DNA of 5,955 bases from Treponema sp. (lineage in GTDB: Bacteria; Spirochaetota; Spirochaetia; Treponematales; Treponemataceae). The position numbers and the translations under genes are program-made. Shown in pieces: positions 1-5,744 of the stretch; position 1 is the stretch's first letter, and each line of letters starts with the position of its first letter. Below the pieces are notes generated by a model. The model saw nothing but the letters and a program-made list of their open reading frames with translations. It searched no databases and was not told where the DNA came from. The DNA lies in contig DMQP01000218.1 in assembly GCA_003455655.1 (NCBI GenBank), positions 1-5,955 on the forward strand, in the 5' to 3' direction.

Positions 1-4
1 ATTT

Positions 5-673
5 TTATCCCCTTACAATCAGTCCGTCTTCAATGCGAATGCTTCGGTCTGCAAGTTGTGCTATTTCTTCATCGTGAGTAATCATTACCATTGTCTGTGA
101 AAATTTTTGGCCTGTTACTTTTAAAAGTCCCATTACATCCTGACTTGTCTTTGTATCCAAATTACCAGTTGGTTCGTCAGCAAGAATGATTGCCGGTGTC
201 GAAGCAAGTGCCCGTGCTATTGCGACCCTTTGCTGCTGTCCGCCTGAAAGTTGTGAAGGCAGTGAATTCTTTTTTTGTGAAAGTCCCAGAGTGTCTATTA
301 TTTCGTTGACAAAATCTTCGTCAGGTTTGTCTCCATCCAGTTCAATTGGAAGTACTATGTTTTCGTAAACTGACATAACTGGAACTAGATTGAATGCCTG
401 AAACACAAAGCCAATTTTTCTTCTGCGGAAGATTGTAAGCTCTTCATCCTTAAGGGAAAATATGTCTTTTCCGTCTATAATTACTTTTCCTGATGAGGGG
501 CGGTCAAGGCCTCCAAGCATGTGTAGCAGTGTTGATTTTCCGCTCCCTGAAGTTCCAACTATGCTTACAAATTCGCCTTTCTGTACGCTTAGGTTTATTC
601 CATGCAGGGCTTCAACTTTTGTCTCTCCTGCTCCGTAAGTTTTTTTGACTTCTTCCGCCTTTAAAATTTCCAT
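5..673 (-). CDS. ABC transporter ATP-binding protein (MacB/LolD/SalX-type)
   Basis: Cytoplasmic ATPase subunit of an ABC exporter or lipoprotein/peptide-handling complex that would pair with an FtsX-like permease. The 222-residue product has every ATPase motif: Walker A GTSGSGKS (about 40-47), Q-loop Gln92, signature LSGGQ (142-146), Walker B IILADE (162-167) with catalytic Glu167, and the H-loop His200. Length is normal for a stand-alone ATPase of this family. The frame is open 13 codons further upstream, but an AAGGAGG box at 681-687 lies 7 nt before the ATG at 673 and only 1 nt before the ATG at 679, so 673 is chosen. It follows the kinase gene after 70 bp on the same strand. That order suggests export of, or resistance to, a cell-envelope-active compound, or envelope lipoprotein handling; the substrate cannot be read from the sequence. 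The partner permease is presumably past the left edge. Confidence 0.93.
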   Translation of the reverse strand: MEILKAEEVKKTYGAGETKVEALHGINLSVQKGEFVSIVGTSGSGKSTLLHMLGGLDRPSSGKVIIDGKDIFSLKDEELTIFRRRKIGFVFQAFNLVPVMSVYENIVLPIELDGDKPDEDFVNEIIDTLGLSQKKNSLPSQLSGGQQQRVAIARALASTPAIILADEPTGNLDTKTSQDVMGLLKVTGQKFSQTMVMITHDEEIAQLADRSIRIEDGLIVRG

Positions 674-680
674 CAACATG

Positions 681-687
681 CCTCCTT
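681..687 (-). promoter_or_regulatory. Shine-Dalgarno of the ABC ATPase gene
   Basis: The minus strand reads AAGGAGG, a near-perfect anti-16S match, with a 7-nt spacer to the ATG at 673. It decides the start among three in-frame ATGs (712, 679, 673). It is the strongest ribosome binding site of the minus-strand operon, so this gene may be translated more than the two regulators before it. Confidence 0.85.
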
Positions 688-715
688 GGTTTTTACATCC
701 ATAGGTTAGCATAAA

Positions 716-729
716 ATTCTTTCAAGAAT
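716..729. repeat. short perfect inverted repeat between kinase and ABC ATPase genes
   Basis: ATTCTT-TC-AAGAAT is a perfect 6-bp inverted repeat with a 2-bp centre, inside the 70-bp gap between the kinase stop and the ATPase start. It is too AT-rich and short to be a good terminator, and no T-run follows on the minus strand. It could be a protein-binding palindrome, or chance in AT-rich DNA. A poor promoter-like pair (CTGAAA, 17 bp, TATGCT) overlaps it on the minus strand. Confidence 0.3.
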
Positions 730-743
730 CTTTCAGCAGGAAA

Positions 744-1655
744 TTATTTTGGAAGAAAAATCGAAAATGTTGTAACGGGTAAATTTGGATTTTTTACTTC
801 TCTAGATTCAACTTTTATGTATCCGCCTTCGCCAGAAATAATTTCCCTTGCAAGATAGAGTCCTATTCCAACTCCTTCTTCTGACCTAACAGACATGCCT
901 CTGTAAAACCTTCCGAAAATTTTTGTCTGCTCTTCCTGAGGTATTCCTTTTCCTGTGTCGCAAACATCAATCCTAACAAACATGTCATATTCTGACACGC
1001 CTATTGTAATACTACCGCTGTCTGTATATTTTATGGCGTTGTCTACAATGTTAAAGAGGGCTTCTTGCGTCCATTTGGAATCTATGTTGGCAACTGCATC
1101 TGTTTGCTGCACTATGAATTTTAATTTTTTTACCGCAGCCTTTTCTTTTGCCTGCTCCCATATGTTTTGAATAAGGGGATTTAATTCTGTTTTTTTTTGC
1201 TCAAGCAAAATGATTCCGCTTTCCAGCCTAGAAAGTTTAACAAGGCTGTCTATTAAAAATCTAAGTTTTTCAGTTTGATTTCGTATTGCACTGACATTTG
1301 ATTTTTGTTCTTCGGTTAATTCTGCATTTTCTAAAAGTTCACCGTAGAGCACGAGGTTTGCAATAGGAGTTTTTGTCTGATGAGAAATGTCGGAAATCAG
1401 CTGGGTAAGTTTTTCTTTTTCGTTCTTAACATTTTGTGCGGAAATTGAGGCGGAAGAAAGATAGTCTTCAAGTTTTGATTCCAGTTTTGAAACTCTTGTT
1501 TCGTCAAAATGTTCTGCAGAGAATTTTCCCTCAATCGCCTGATTTAACATGTCCTCTAGAGAATTTAATGTCTTTTTTGTTTTGCATCGGAAATAAAATG
1601 CAAGAGCGAGAAGTATTGCAGAAATTAAAAAAAGAATGACGGAAGTTAAAATCAT
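744..1655 (-). CDS. sensor histidine kinase, one membrane helix, no extracytoplasmic domain
   Basis: Membrane-bound kinase that would autophosphorylate and pass phosphate to the response regulator encoded just upstream. Counted from an in-frame GTG at 1670 (308 residues), it shows one hydrophobic helix at about 7-27 followed by RCKTKK; a linker with coiled-coil character (about 35-90); the phospho-acceptor H-box SHQTKTP with His97; the N-box EALFNIVDNAIKYT (203-216); G1 DTGKGIP (238-244); the F-box FGRFYRG (252-258); and G2 GVGIGL (266-271). All catalytic elements look intact. I prefer the ATG at 1655 (303 residues): it forms an ATGA overlap with the regulator's TGA, and the GTG has no Shine-Dalgarno. 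With a single helix and almost nothing outside the membrane, the signal probably comes from a partner membrane protein, plausibly the ABC transporter encoded downstream. Confidence 0.92.
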   Translation of the reverse strand: MILTSVILFLISAILLALAFYFRCKTKKTLNSLEDMLNQAIEGKFSAEHFDETRVSKLESKLEDYLSSASISAQNVKNEKEKLTQLISDISHQTKTPIANLVLYGELLENAELTEEQKSNVSAIRNQTEKLRFLIDSLVKLSRLESGIILLEQKKTELNPLIQNIWEQAKEKAAVKKLKFIVQQTDAVANIDSKWTQEALFNIVDNAIKYTDSGSITIGVSEYDMFVRIDVCDTGKGIPQEEQTKIFGRFYRGMSVRSEEGVGIGLYLAREIISGEGGYIKVESREVKNPNLPVTTFSIFLPK

Positions 1656-2332
1656 TTTTCTTTTACCCACATATAACCGATTCCGTAGACTGTCTTTATT
1701 TTTTCTCCAAGAGAAAGTTTGCTTCTAAGACGATTTACGGTAACGGAAAGAGCATTTTCGTCAACATAATTTTCTTCATCAGACCACAGCCTGTCGATTA
1801 AAAAATTTCTTGAAACAGTATTGGATGCGTTTTGAGTAAGATAGTACAAAAGTTTCTGCTCTGTTTTTGAAAGCTCGACCTGAGTTTTGCCGTTTAGATA
1901 AATCATTTTTTCAAAGTTAAAGGTGTAGCGTCCGTCTGTAAAAGAACTGTCTACCTGCTGCCGTGTACCAACTGAAAGTTTTCTAAGTTGAGCGTTTACT
2001 CTTGCCTGCAGAACTGAGAGTGAAAAAGGTTTTGTAATGTAATCATCCGCACCAGATTCTAGACCAGTTACAATGTCCTTGTCGGTATCGTTAGCCGTGA
2101 GCAGAATTACAGGAAGTTCTGGTGACTTATGTTTTATTTCGTCAAGCAGGTCAAGTCCGTACCCGTCGGGGAGATTTATGTCTAGGAGTGCAAGGGAAAG
2201 CGTTTCCTTTGAAAGTTGAGTTCTTGCTTCTGAAAGATTTTTGCACGAGACAATTTGTCTTTCCTGAGAACGAAGCGCCCTGCATAAACCTTGATTTAAA
2301 GTTTCATCATCTTCAACAATGAGTATTTTCAT
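1652..2332 (-). CDS. OmpR-family response regulator
   Basis: DNA-binding response regulator of 226 residues, the usual length for the OmpR/PhoB class. The receiver domain (about 1-118) has the acidic pair Asp8/Asp9, phospho-acceptor Asp51 (LLDINLPDG), Thr79 (LLTAND) and Lys101 (TKPFS). The C-terminal winged helix (about 130-226) has the ELSKTEQKLLYYL segment, the recognition helix DENALSVTVNRLRSKL (191-206) and the wing ending TVYGIGYMW. It is the first gene of the leftward operon, and its stop overlaps the kinase ATG by 4 bp, so it is the cognate partner. No clear Shine-Dalgarno precedes the ATG; the predicted transcript start leaves a leader of only about 8-9 nt. It probably controls its own operon, including the ABC genes, through the region 2333-2400. 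Confidence 0.95.
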   Translation of the reverse strand: MKILIVEDDETLNQGLCRALRSQERQIVSCKNLSEARTQLSKETLSLALLDINLPDGYGLDLLDEIKHKSPELPVILLTANDTDKDIVTGLESGADDYITKPFSLSVLQARVNAQLRKLSVGTRQQVDSSFTDGRYTFNFEKMIYLNGKTQVELSKTEQKLLYYLTQNASNTVSRNFLIDRLWSDEENYVDENALSVTVNRLRSKLSLGEKIKTVYGIGYMWVKEK

Positions 2333-2347
2333 AATGCATTCATTTTG

Positions 2348-2376
2348 ATTATATCGGTTATTCGTCTTCTAGTAAA
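2348..2376 (-). promoter_or_regulatory. promoter of the regulator-kinase-ABC operon
   Basis: Read on the minus strand: -35 TTTACT (2376-2371, 4 of 6 matches to TTGACA), a 17-bp spacer, and a perfect -10 TATAAT (2353-2348). The -10 box ends 15 nt before the ATG at 2332, giving a very short untranslated leader. It is the only sigma-70-like candidate I found in this gap on that strand. Confidence 0.65.
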
Positions 2377-2380
2377 TTAT

Positions 2381-2400
2381 TTCTTGTGTTATACTTGTAT
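2381..2400. promoter_or_regulatory. candidate response-regulator operator: direct repeat, 11-bp period
   Basis: TTCTTGTGT (2381-2389) and TACTTGTAT (2392-2400) match at 7 of 9 positions and share CTTGT, starting exactly 11 bp apart. OmpR-family regulators commonly bind tandem half-sites one helical turn apart. The repeat lies just upstream of the minus-strand -35 box, where an activator could sit, and covers the plus-strand -10 box, which binding would block. The function is inferred from spacing and position only. Confidence 0.35.
2387..2395 (+). promoter_or_regulatory. extended -10 promoter for the cyclase-remnant/WYL transcription unit
   Basis: TGTTATACT is an extended -10 element (TGn followed by TATACT, 5 of 6 matches). 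The -35 region at the usual distance (TTCTAG, 2367-2372) is poor, as is common for extended -10 promoters. Expected transcription start is near 2402, giving a leader of about 28 nt that contains the Shine-Dalgarno at 2419-2424. GTTATACTT here (2388-2396) is repeated exactly in front of lsp. Confidence 0.5.
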
Positions 2401-2418
2401 CAAAAATAATTTTTTAAC

Positions 2419-2424
2419 AGGAGG
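2419..2424 (+). promoter_or_regulatory. strong Shine-Dalgarno before a 12-codon frame
   Basis: AGGAGG with a 5-nt spacer to the ATG at 2430. It is the best ribosome binding site on the plus strand of the window, yet the frame it serves stops after 12 codons. Confidence 0.7.
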
Positions 2425-2429
2425 TTATT

Positions 2430-2468
2430 ATGATTTTGTGCATTGTCATCTCTCCATGCAAAGCTTGA
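2430..2468 (+). CDS. 12-residue frame: leader peptide or broken 5' end of the cyclase gene
   Basis: ATG to TGA encodes MILCIVISPCKA. It has a strong Shine-Dalgarno and a plausible promoter, so ribosomes should start here. It is in frame with the cyclase remnant: the ATG at 2478 is exactly 16 codons downstream, and only the TGA at 2466-2468 separates them. Two readings fit. It may be the original start of the cyclase, cut by a nonsense codon (one base from TGG), which agrees with other damage in that gene. Or it may be a short leader whose termination 9 nt before the next ATG couples translation to it. The peptide is hydrophobic but too short to assign. I slightly favour the decay reading. Confidence 0.4.
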   Translation: MILCIVISPCKA

Positions 2469-2477
2469 GGACTCTGC

Positions 2478-2930
2478 ATGATTGCAAGCCTGTTTATACT
2501 GTTTATCATTTCAACAACAATTATGCTTTTTGAAGGAAAACTGATTCGTGTTGAAGAAGAAAACAAAAAACTTGAAAGCACCGTAAAAGAACGAACAAAA
2601 GAACTTGAAGCAGAAAAGATGATTCGTTTTGCACAAGGACTCTTGGAAGATGTTAGAACATTTAATGAAAGTTCACCAGTTAAATTGCAAATTCGTTTAG
2701 GCATAAACTCTGGTGCACTCGTTGCAGGTGTTATTGGAAAAACAAAATTTATTTATGACATTTGGGGCGACACAGTTAATGTTGCAAGCAGAATGGAAAG
2801 CACTGGTCTTCCTATGAAAATACATGTAACTGAAACAACAAAAGCACTGACTTCAAATCTTTTTACCTATAACGAAAATTCGGAAATAGATGTAAAAGGA
2901 AAAGGTCTTATGAAGACTTACTTTTTATAA
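2478..2930 (+). CDS. truncated class III adenylate cyclase, probably a decaying gene
   Basis: The 150-residue frame looks like a membrane-anchored adenylate cyclase missing its middle. Residues 2-18 are a membrane helix, about 24-48 a coiled coil (EEENKKLESTVKERTKELEAEK), and 49-150 the C-terminal part of a class III cyclase domain: RLGINSGALVAGVIG, YDIWGDTVNVASRMES, and a KGKGLMKTYFL end. Asp94 (adenine-selecting), Asn101 and Arg105 (transition state) remain. The N-terminal part of the domain is absent, including the FTD-type loop with the first metal-binding Asp, the second metal Asp of the IGD-type motif and the adenine-contacting Lys. The coiled coil runs straight into MIRFAQ at residues 47-48, as after an in-frame internal deletion. 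Catalysis should be impossible alone. The ATG at 2478 has a modest GAGG box 7 nt upstream. The WYL gene follows after 12 bp. Confidence 0.75.
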   Translation: MIASLFILFIISTTIMLFEGKLIRVEEENKKLESTVKERTKELEAEKMIRFAQGLLEDVRTFNESSPVKLQIRLGINSGALVAGVIGKTKFIYDIWGDTVNVASRMESTGLPMKIHVTETTKALTSNLFTYNENSEIDVKGKGLMKTYFL

Positions 2931-2942
2931 TGGGGAACAAAT

Positions 2943-3926
2943 ATGAGTGAAGAAAAACAAAGAGAAAGTCATGTTAAATCACTACGCTTGGTAAGACTAG
3001 GAAAAGCTATTCAAAACATTCCTTACCCCAGTGTTGACCGTCTTGTAAAAGAACTTGAAGTTTCTAGACGAACTATTTTACGAGACATAGATGAACTAAA
3101 AAATAATTACTTTGCTCCCATTGAATACGATCGCAATAAAGGTGGCTACTATTACACTGACGAAACATATTTTATTCAAAACACACTTATCTCTGAAGGA
3201 GAAGTTGTAGCTCTCGCAGGAATTCTTCCTCTTTTGGAAAGATACGACAACACTCCACTTAAAGACACCATTTCAAAAGTGTACAACACAATTTGTCAAA
3301 TGTTACCCAACCAAGTGGAAGTTCAGTCGTCTCTTTTAAATGATGTTCAATTTATTTATGATCCACTTCCTGTTATTGATGCTTCAGTTTTTGAAAACAT
3401 ATTTAAAGCAATTAGAACACATCATACCATTAGTTTTGAATATCGTAAGATAAGCAGCACACATCATTCCCTTCACTCAAACATAGACCCATACAAAATT
3501 TACTGTCAAAAAGGTCTTTGGTATGTTGTTGCCTATTCACATAAAGACAAACAGTTTAAAACATACAATCTTTCACGCATGAAAAATATAATTATTCTTG
3601 ATGAATTTGTTCCTGACCCTGACTATAAAACAAAAGTAAACATTGACCCCAACTTTGGAATTTGGAACAATAATACAACTTATAAAAAAATTGAACTCTT
3701 GTTTGACAAATCAATTAACACCTTTATTCTCGAACGAACCTGGCACAAAAAACAAGAATGTAGACAAAACGAAGACGGTTCGGTTTATCTTTCATTTGAA
3801 TCAAATCAGTTGCAAGAAACATTGTGGTGGGTGTTAGGTTTTGCAGATGCAGTACAAATTCTTAATCCTCCGGAATTAAAAAACATGTACAAAGAAAAAG
3901 TTCAAAAGATGATGCAAAAGCTATAA
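2943..3926 (+). CDS. HTH-WYL domain transcriptional regulator
   Basis: A 327-residue regulator of the DeoR-like HTH plus WYL class, which binds DNA and usually responds to a ligand or nucleic acid through the WYL fold. The winged helix-turn-helix covers about 13-72: the recognition helix lies in SRRTILRDIDELK (41-53), followed by the wing IEYDRNKGGYYY. A helical linker spans about 80-140. The WYL domain covers about 145-220, with GLWYVVAYSHKDKQFKTYNLSRM (191-213) as the diagnostic segment; the namesake triad is WYV here, and Arg212 is kept. A WCX-type C-terminal region (about 246-325) completes the usual length. GGGGA (2932-2935 plus A2936) gives a spacer of 6 nt to the ATG. It lies 12 bp after the cyclase remnant and probably shares its promoter. 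Its targets are unknown; no operon it obviously serves is adjacent. Confidence 0.9.
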   Translation: MSEEKQRESHVKSLRLVRLGKAIQNIPYPSVDRLVKELEVSRRTILRDIDELKNNYFAPIEYDRNKGGYYYTDETYFIQNTLISEGEVVALAGILPLLERYDNTPLKDTISKVYNTICQMLPNQVEVQSSLLNDVQFIYDPLPVIDASVFENIFKAIRTHHTISFEYRKISSTHHSLHSNIDPYKIYCQKGLWYVVAYSHKDKQFKTYNLSRMKNIIILDEFVPDPDYKTKVNIDPNFGIWNNNTTYKKIELLFDKSINTFILERTWHKKQECRQNEDGSVYLSFESNQLQETLWWVLGFADAVQILNPPELKNMYKEKVQKMMQKL

Positions 3927-3948
3927 CATCATTCAAGACTTCCACCAC

Positions 3949-3977
3949 TTGCCTTTGAAAAGTAGTTAAGTTACACT
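3949..3977 (+). promoter_or_regulatory. leaderless-type promoter of the NIF3-like gene
   Basis: -35 TTGCCT (3949-3954, 4 of 6), a 17-bp spacer, and -10 TACACT (3972-3977, 4 of 6). The -10 box ends 6 bp before the ATG at 3984, so transcription should begin at or within a base or two of the start codon. No Shine-Dalgarno is visible between the box and the ATG (AAGAAC only). Confidence 0.5.
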
Positions 3978-3983
3978 AAGAAC

Positions 3984-4751
3984 ATGACCTTAACAGAACT
4001 AGATGAATATTTTGATTCTTTTTTACAAAGAGATTCTTACAGTGCAGACCCTTCTCGAAATGGTATTCAAATTCAAAATCAACAGCCTTATTCAAAACAA
4101 ATAAAAACAGTTGCCTTTGCAACAGATGCTTGTGAAGCAACAGCCCAAGAAGCGGCTCGGCTTGGTGCAGATGTTCTCTTTGTTCATCACGGAATTCTGT
4201 GGGGCTCTTGTGAACGAATTACACAAAACTTTTATTTACGCATAAAAGCTTTTATAGAAAATGATCTTGCTCTTTACGCTTCACATATTCCGCTTGATGC
4301 AAATCCGCTTGTAGGCAATAACTATGGTCTTGCACGACGTCTTAACTTGCAAAATCTCAAACCCTTTGGACAGTGGCACGGCATGACTATTGGTGTAGGC
4401 GGAACATTAACTCAAACGCTTAGCCCCGAACAACTTGCAGAAAATTTATTTCCTGATGGAGAAAAAGCAAATCGCATTTTTTCATTCGGTAAAACAAAAA
4501 TAAATACTGTTGCAATTATTTCTGGCGGTGCTGCAGAAGATGTGACTCAAGCTTACGAACAAGGTTTTGACGCATACATTACAGGAGAAGTTTTACACCA
4601 AGATTTTCATGTTATAAAAGAATTGGGCATGACAGTCATTGCAGGTGGACATTACCAGACAGAAACAATTGGCGTTAAACAAGTCATGGAAAAAATGCAA
4701 AAAGAAACCGACATCAAAGGTGTCTTCATTGATATTCCCACTGGACTGTAA
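3984..4751 (+). CDS. NIF3/DUF34 family metal-binding protein
   Basis: A 255-residue member of the NIF3-like (DUF34, YbgI) family, annotated elsewhere as 'GTP cyclohydrolase 1 type 2/Nif3'; the true reaction of most members is unsettled. The metal-site residues are present: the HH pair in FVHHGILWG (His68, His69), HIPLD (His101, Asp105), and the C-terminal GGHYQTE with His223 and Glu227. TGEVLHQD (200-207) is also conserved in the family. The length fits the short form lacking the inserted PII-like domain. The start at 3984 gives the expected N-terminal TLTELDEYFDSFL helix. The gene has its own promoter-like element and precedes lsp by 26 bp; the lsp -35 box lies within its last codons. Likely a soluble cytoplasmic oligomer. 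Confidence 0.93.
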   Translation: MTLTELDEYFDSFLQRDSYSADPSRNGIQIQNQQPYSKQIKTVAFATDACEATAQEAARLGADVLFVHHGILWGSCERITQNFYLRIKAFIENDLALYASHIPLDANPLVGNNYGLARRLNLQNLKPFGQWHGMTIGVGGTLTQTLSPEQLAENLFPDGEKANRIFSFGKTKINTVAIISGGAAEDVTQAYEQGFDAYITGEVLHQDFHVIKELGMTVIAGGHYQTETIGVKQVMEKMQKETDIKGVFIDIPTGL

Positions 4752-4770
4752 GCGTTTACTGCGTTATACT
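4742..4770 (+). promoter_or_regulatory. leaderless-type promoter of lsp
   Basis: -35 TGGACT (4742-4747, 4 of 6), a 17-bp spacer, and -10 TATACT (4765-4770, 5 of 6). The box ends 7 bp before the ATG at 4778 and the intervening TACACAC cannot act as a Shine-Dalgarno, so the transcript should start at the initiation codon. The 9-mer GTTATACTT (4763-4771) also occurs at 2388-2396. Confidence 0.55.
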
Positions 4771-4777
4771 TACACAC

Positions 4778-5377
4778 ATGGCAAATAAACAGTCTCTTTC
4801 ACAAAAACTTATTCCTGTCTCTCTTTCTGCAGGAACTATAATCTTTGACCAAATTTCAAAAGCTCTTGTTGTAAAAAACATTCCACGCTTAACTTATTTT
4901 TCAGAAGCAGGTGACGGTAGCATAATTAATGTATTGGGAAATGCACTTCGTCTAATTCATGTGCGCAATACAGGAGCTGCCTTTAGTATGGGAAACGGTC
5001 TTCCGCAAACACTACGTTCTATTTTGCTTGCAATTATTCCACTTATTGTTATTGCCTTAGTTTTTGCTGTGTATTTCCGCAATAATGATTTTACCAAAAC
5101 ACAACGTTGGTGCATTTGTGGAATTTTAGGTGGTGGCTTGGGAAACTTAATTGACCGTTTTTTTAGACCAGATGGCGTTGTAGATTTTATTGACTGCATT
5201 TTCTTTGGTAGCATTAAGGGTGTTAACTGGCCCACTAAAGGCATATTTTCGTGGCTTAGTATGGAACGATGGCCTACTTTTAACATTGCAGATTCTGTTA
5301 TTGTTGTGTGTGGAATTATTTTTGTAATTACATTTATTGTGCAGTTTGCAAGAGAAAAGAAGGGAAACAATGACTAA
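4778..5377 (+). CDS. lsp: lipoprotein signal peptidase (signal peptidase II)
   Basis: Integral inner-membrane aspartyl protease that removes the signal peptide from diacylglyceryl prolipoproteins; it is the target of globomycin. The 199-residue product has four predicted membrane helices (about 12-32, 80-100, 110-127, 170-190). Family motifs are FDQISKAL (23-30), VRNTGAAFSMG (62-72), GGGLGNLIDRFFRPDGVVDFID (118-139) and PTFNIADS (166-173). The catalytic dyad is Asp136 and Asp172. It is longer than typical enzymes (about 160-170): there is extra sequence after the first helix, and the loop between the two aspartates is 36 residues apart against about 19 in Pseudomonas LspA. All key residues are intact, so it is expected to be active. 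It overlaps the next gene by 8 bp. Confidence 0.97.
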   Translation: MANKQSLSQKLIPVSLSAGTIIFDQISKALVVKNIPRLTYFSEAGDGSIINVLGNALRLIHVRNTGAAFSMGNGLPQTLRSILLAIIPLIVIALVFAVYFRNNDFTKTQRWCICGILGGGLGNLIDRFFRPDGVVDFIDCIFFGSIKGVNWPTKGIFSWLSMERWPTFNIADSVIVVCGIIFVITFIVQFAREKKGNND

Positions 5378-5744
5378 ACGACAAAACTCTTATGTTTTTA
5401 TGGCAATAGCATCTGTTGTAAACATTATTATGGCACTTGCGATTGCAGGCGTTCTTATTTTTGGATTTACTTTTTTACTGAGTAAAATCTTTCATGTTCA
5501 AAACGGTACCGTGTATGTTGGAATATGGATGGTATGCTTTGTTGCAGCAATGATTTTAGACATGTCACTTTTTGGTAAAGTGTGTGGCGCAGTCATTGAC
5601 CGTTGGTTCTACGACAAACTTGATCCTACAATTTTGGGTAAATATCTTCCCAGTAAACGAAAGGAACGCGGCGATGCTCAGGCAGAATCTTTTACATACA
5701 ATATGCCCGATTCCGTAAAACCAACAGAAGATCCGTTAGAATAA
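5370..5744 (+). CDS. small two-helix membrane protein, translationally coupled to lsp
   Basis: Not recognised as a named family. The 124-residue product has a short basic N-terminus (MTKRQ), two hydrophobic helices (about 10-39 and 48-70), then a mostly polar tail (71-124) with a basic patch KRKERGD (96-102) and an acidic, proline-containing end. Both ends are probably cytoplasmic by the positive-inside rule. The ATG at 5370 is chosen over the upstream in-frame ATG at 5337 because AGAAGG (5358-5363) lies 6 nt before it; it also creates an 8-bp overlap with the end of lsp. Coupling to lsp suggests a role at the membrane, possibly connected with lipoprotein maturation, but this is inferred from position only. 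Confidence 0.8.
   Translation: MTKRQNSYVFMAIASVVNIIMALAIAGVLIFGFTFLLSKIFHVQNGTVYVGIWMVCFVAAMILDMSLFGKVCGAVIDRWFYDKLDPTILGKYLPSKRKERGDAQAESFTYNMPDSVKPTEDPLE

Noticed and set aside
679..712. Longer starts for the ABC ATPase (ATG at 712 or 679)
   Set aside because: Both lie upstream of, or only 1 nt from, the AAGGAGG box; the extra residues match nothing in the family, whose proteins start close to the first beta strand.
1670..1670. GTG start giving a 308-residue histidine kinase
   Set aside because: No Shine-Dalgarno precedes it, and the ATG at 1655 makes an ATGA overlap with the regulator stop. It remains possible; the difference is five residues (VGKRK).
2466..2468. TGA read as selenocysteine or tryptophan, joining the 12-codon frame to the cyclase
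   Set aside because: There is no selenoprotein context or visible hairpin just after the TGA, and other genes here use TGA as a stop (response regulator, right-edge gene).
2414..2704. Minus-strand 96-codon frame opposite the cyclase remnant
   Set aside because: It has Ser-rich low-complexity content, no Shine-Dalgarno or known motif, and lies fully antisense to recognisable cyclase sequence.
2430..3926. Cyclase remnant plus WYL regulator as a cyclic-nucleotide anti-phage defence module
   Set aside because: The cyclase lacks its metal-binding residues and belongs to the ordinary membrane-anchored signalling type; no effector gene (nuclease, membrane-pore or NADase) is present.
3927..3948. 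Terminator after the WYL gene
   Set aside because: Only a 4-bp CAAG/CTTG pairing with no T-run was found, so I cannot support a terminator.
4957..5370. Minus-strand 137-codon frame opposite lsp
   Set aside because: It is antisense to a fully conserved lsp gene. Its composition (many Lys, Pro and Ile) is what reading the opposite strand would give, and it has no initiation signal.
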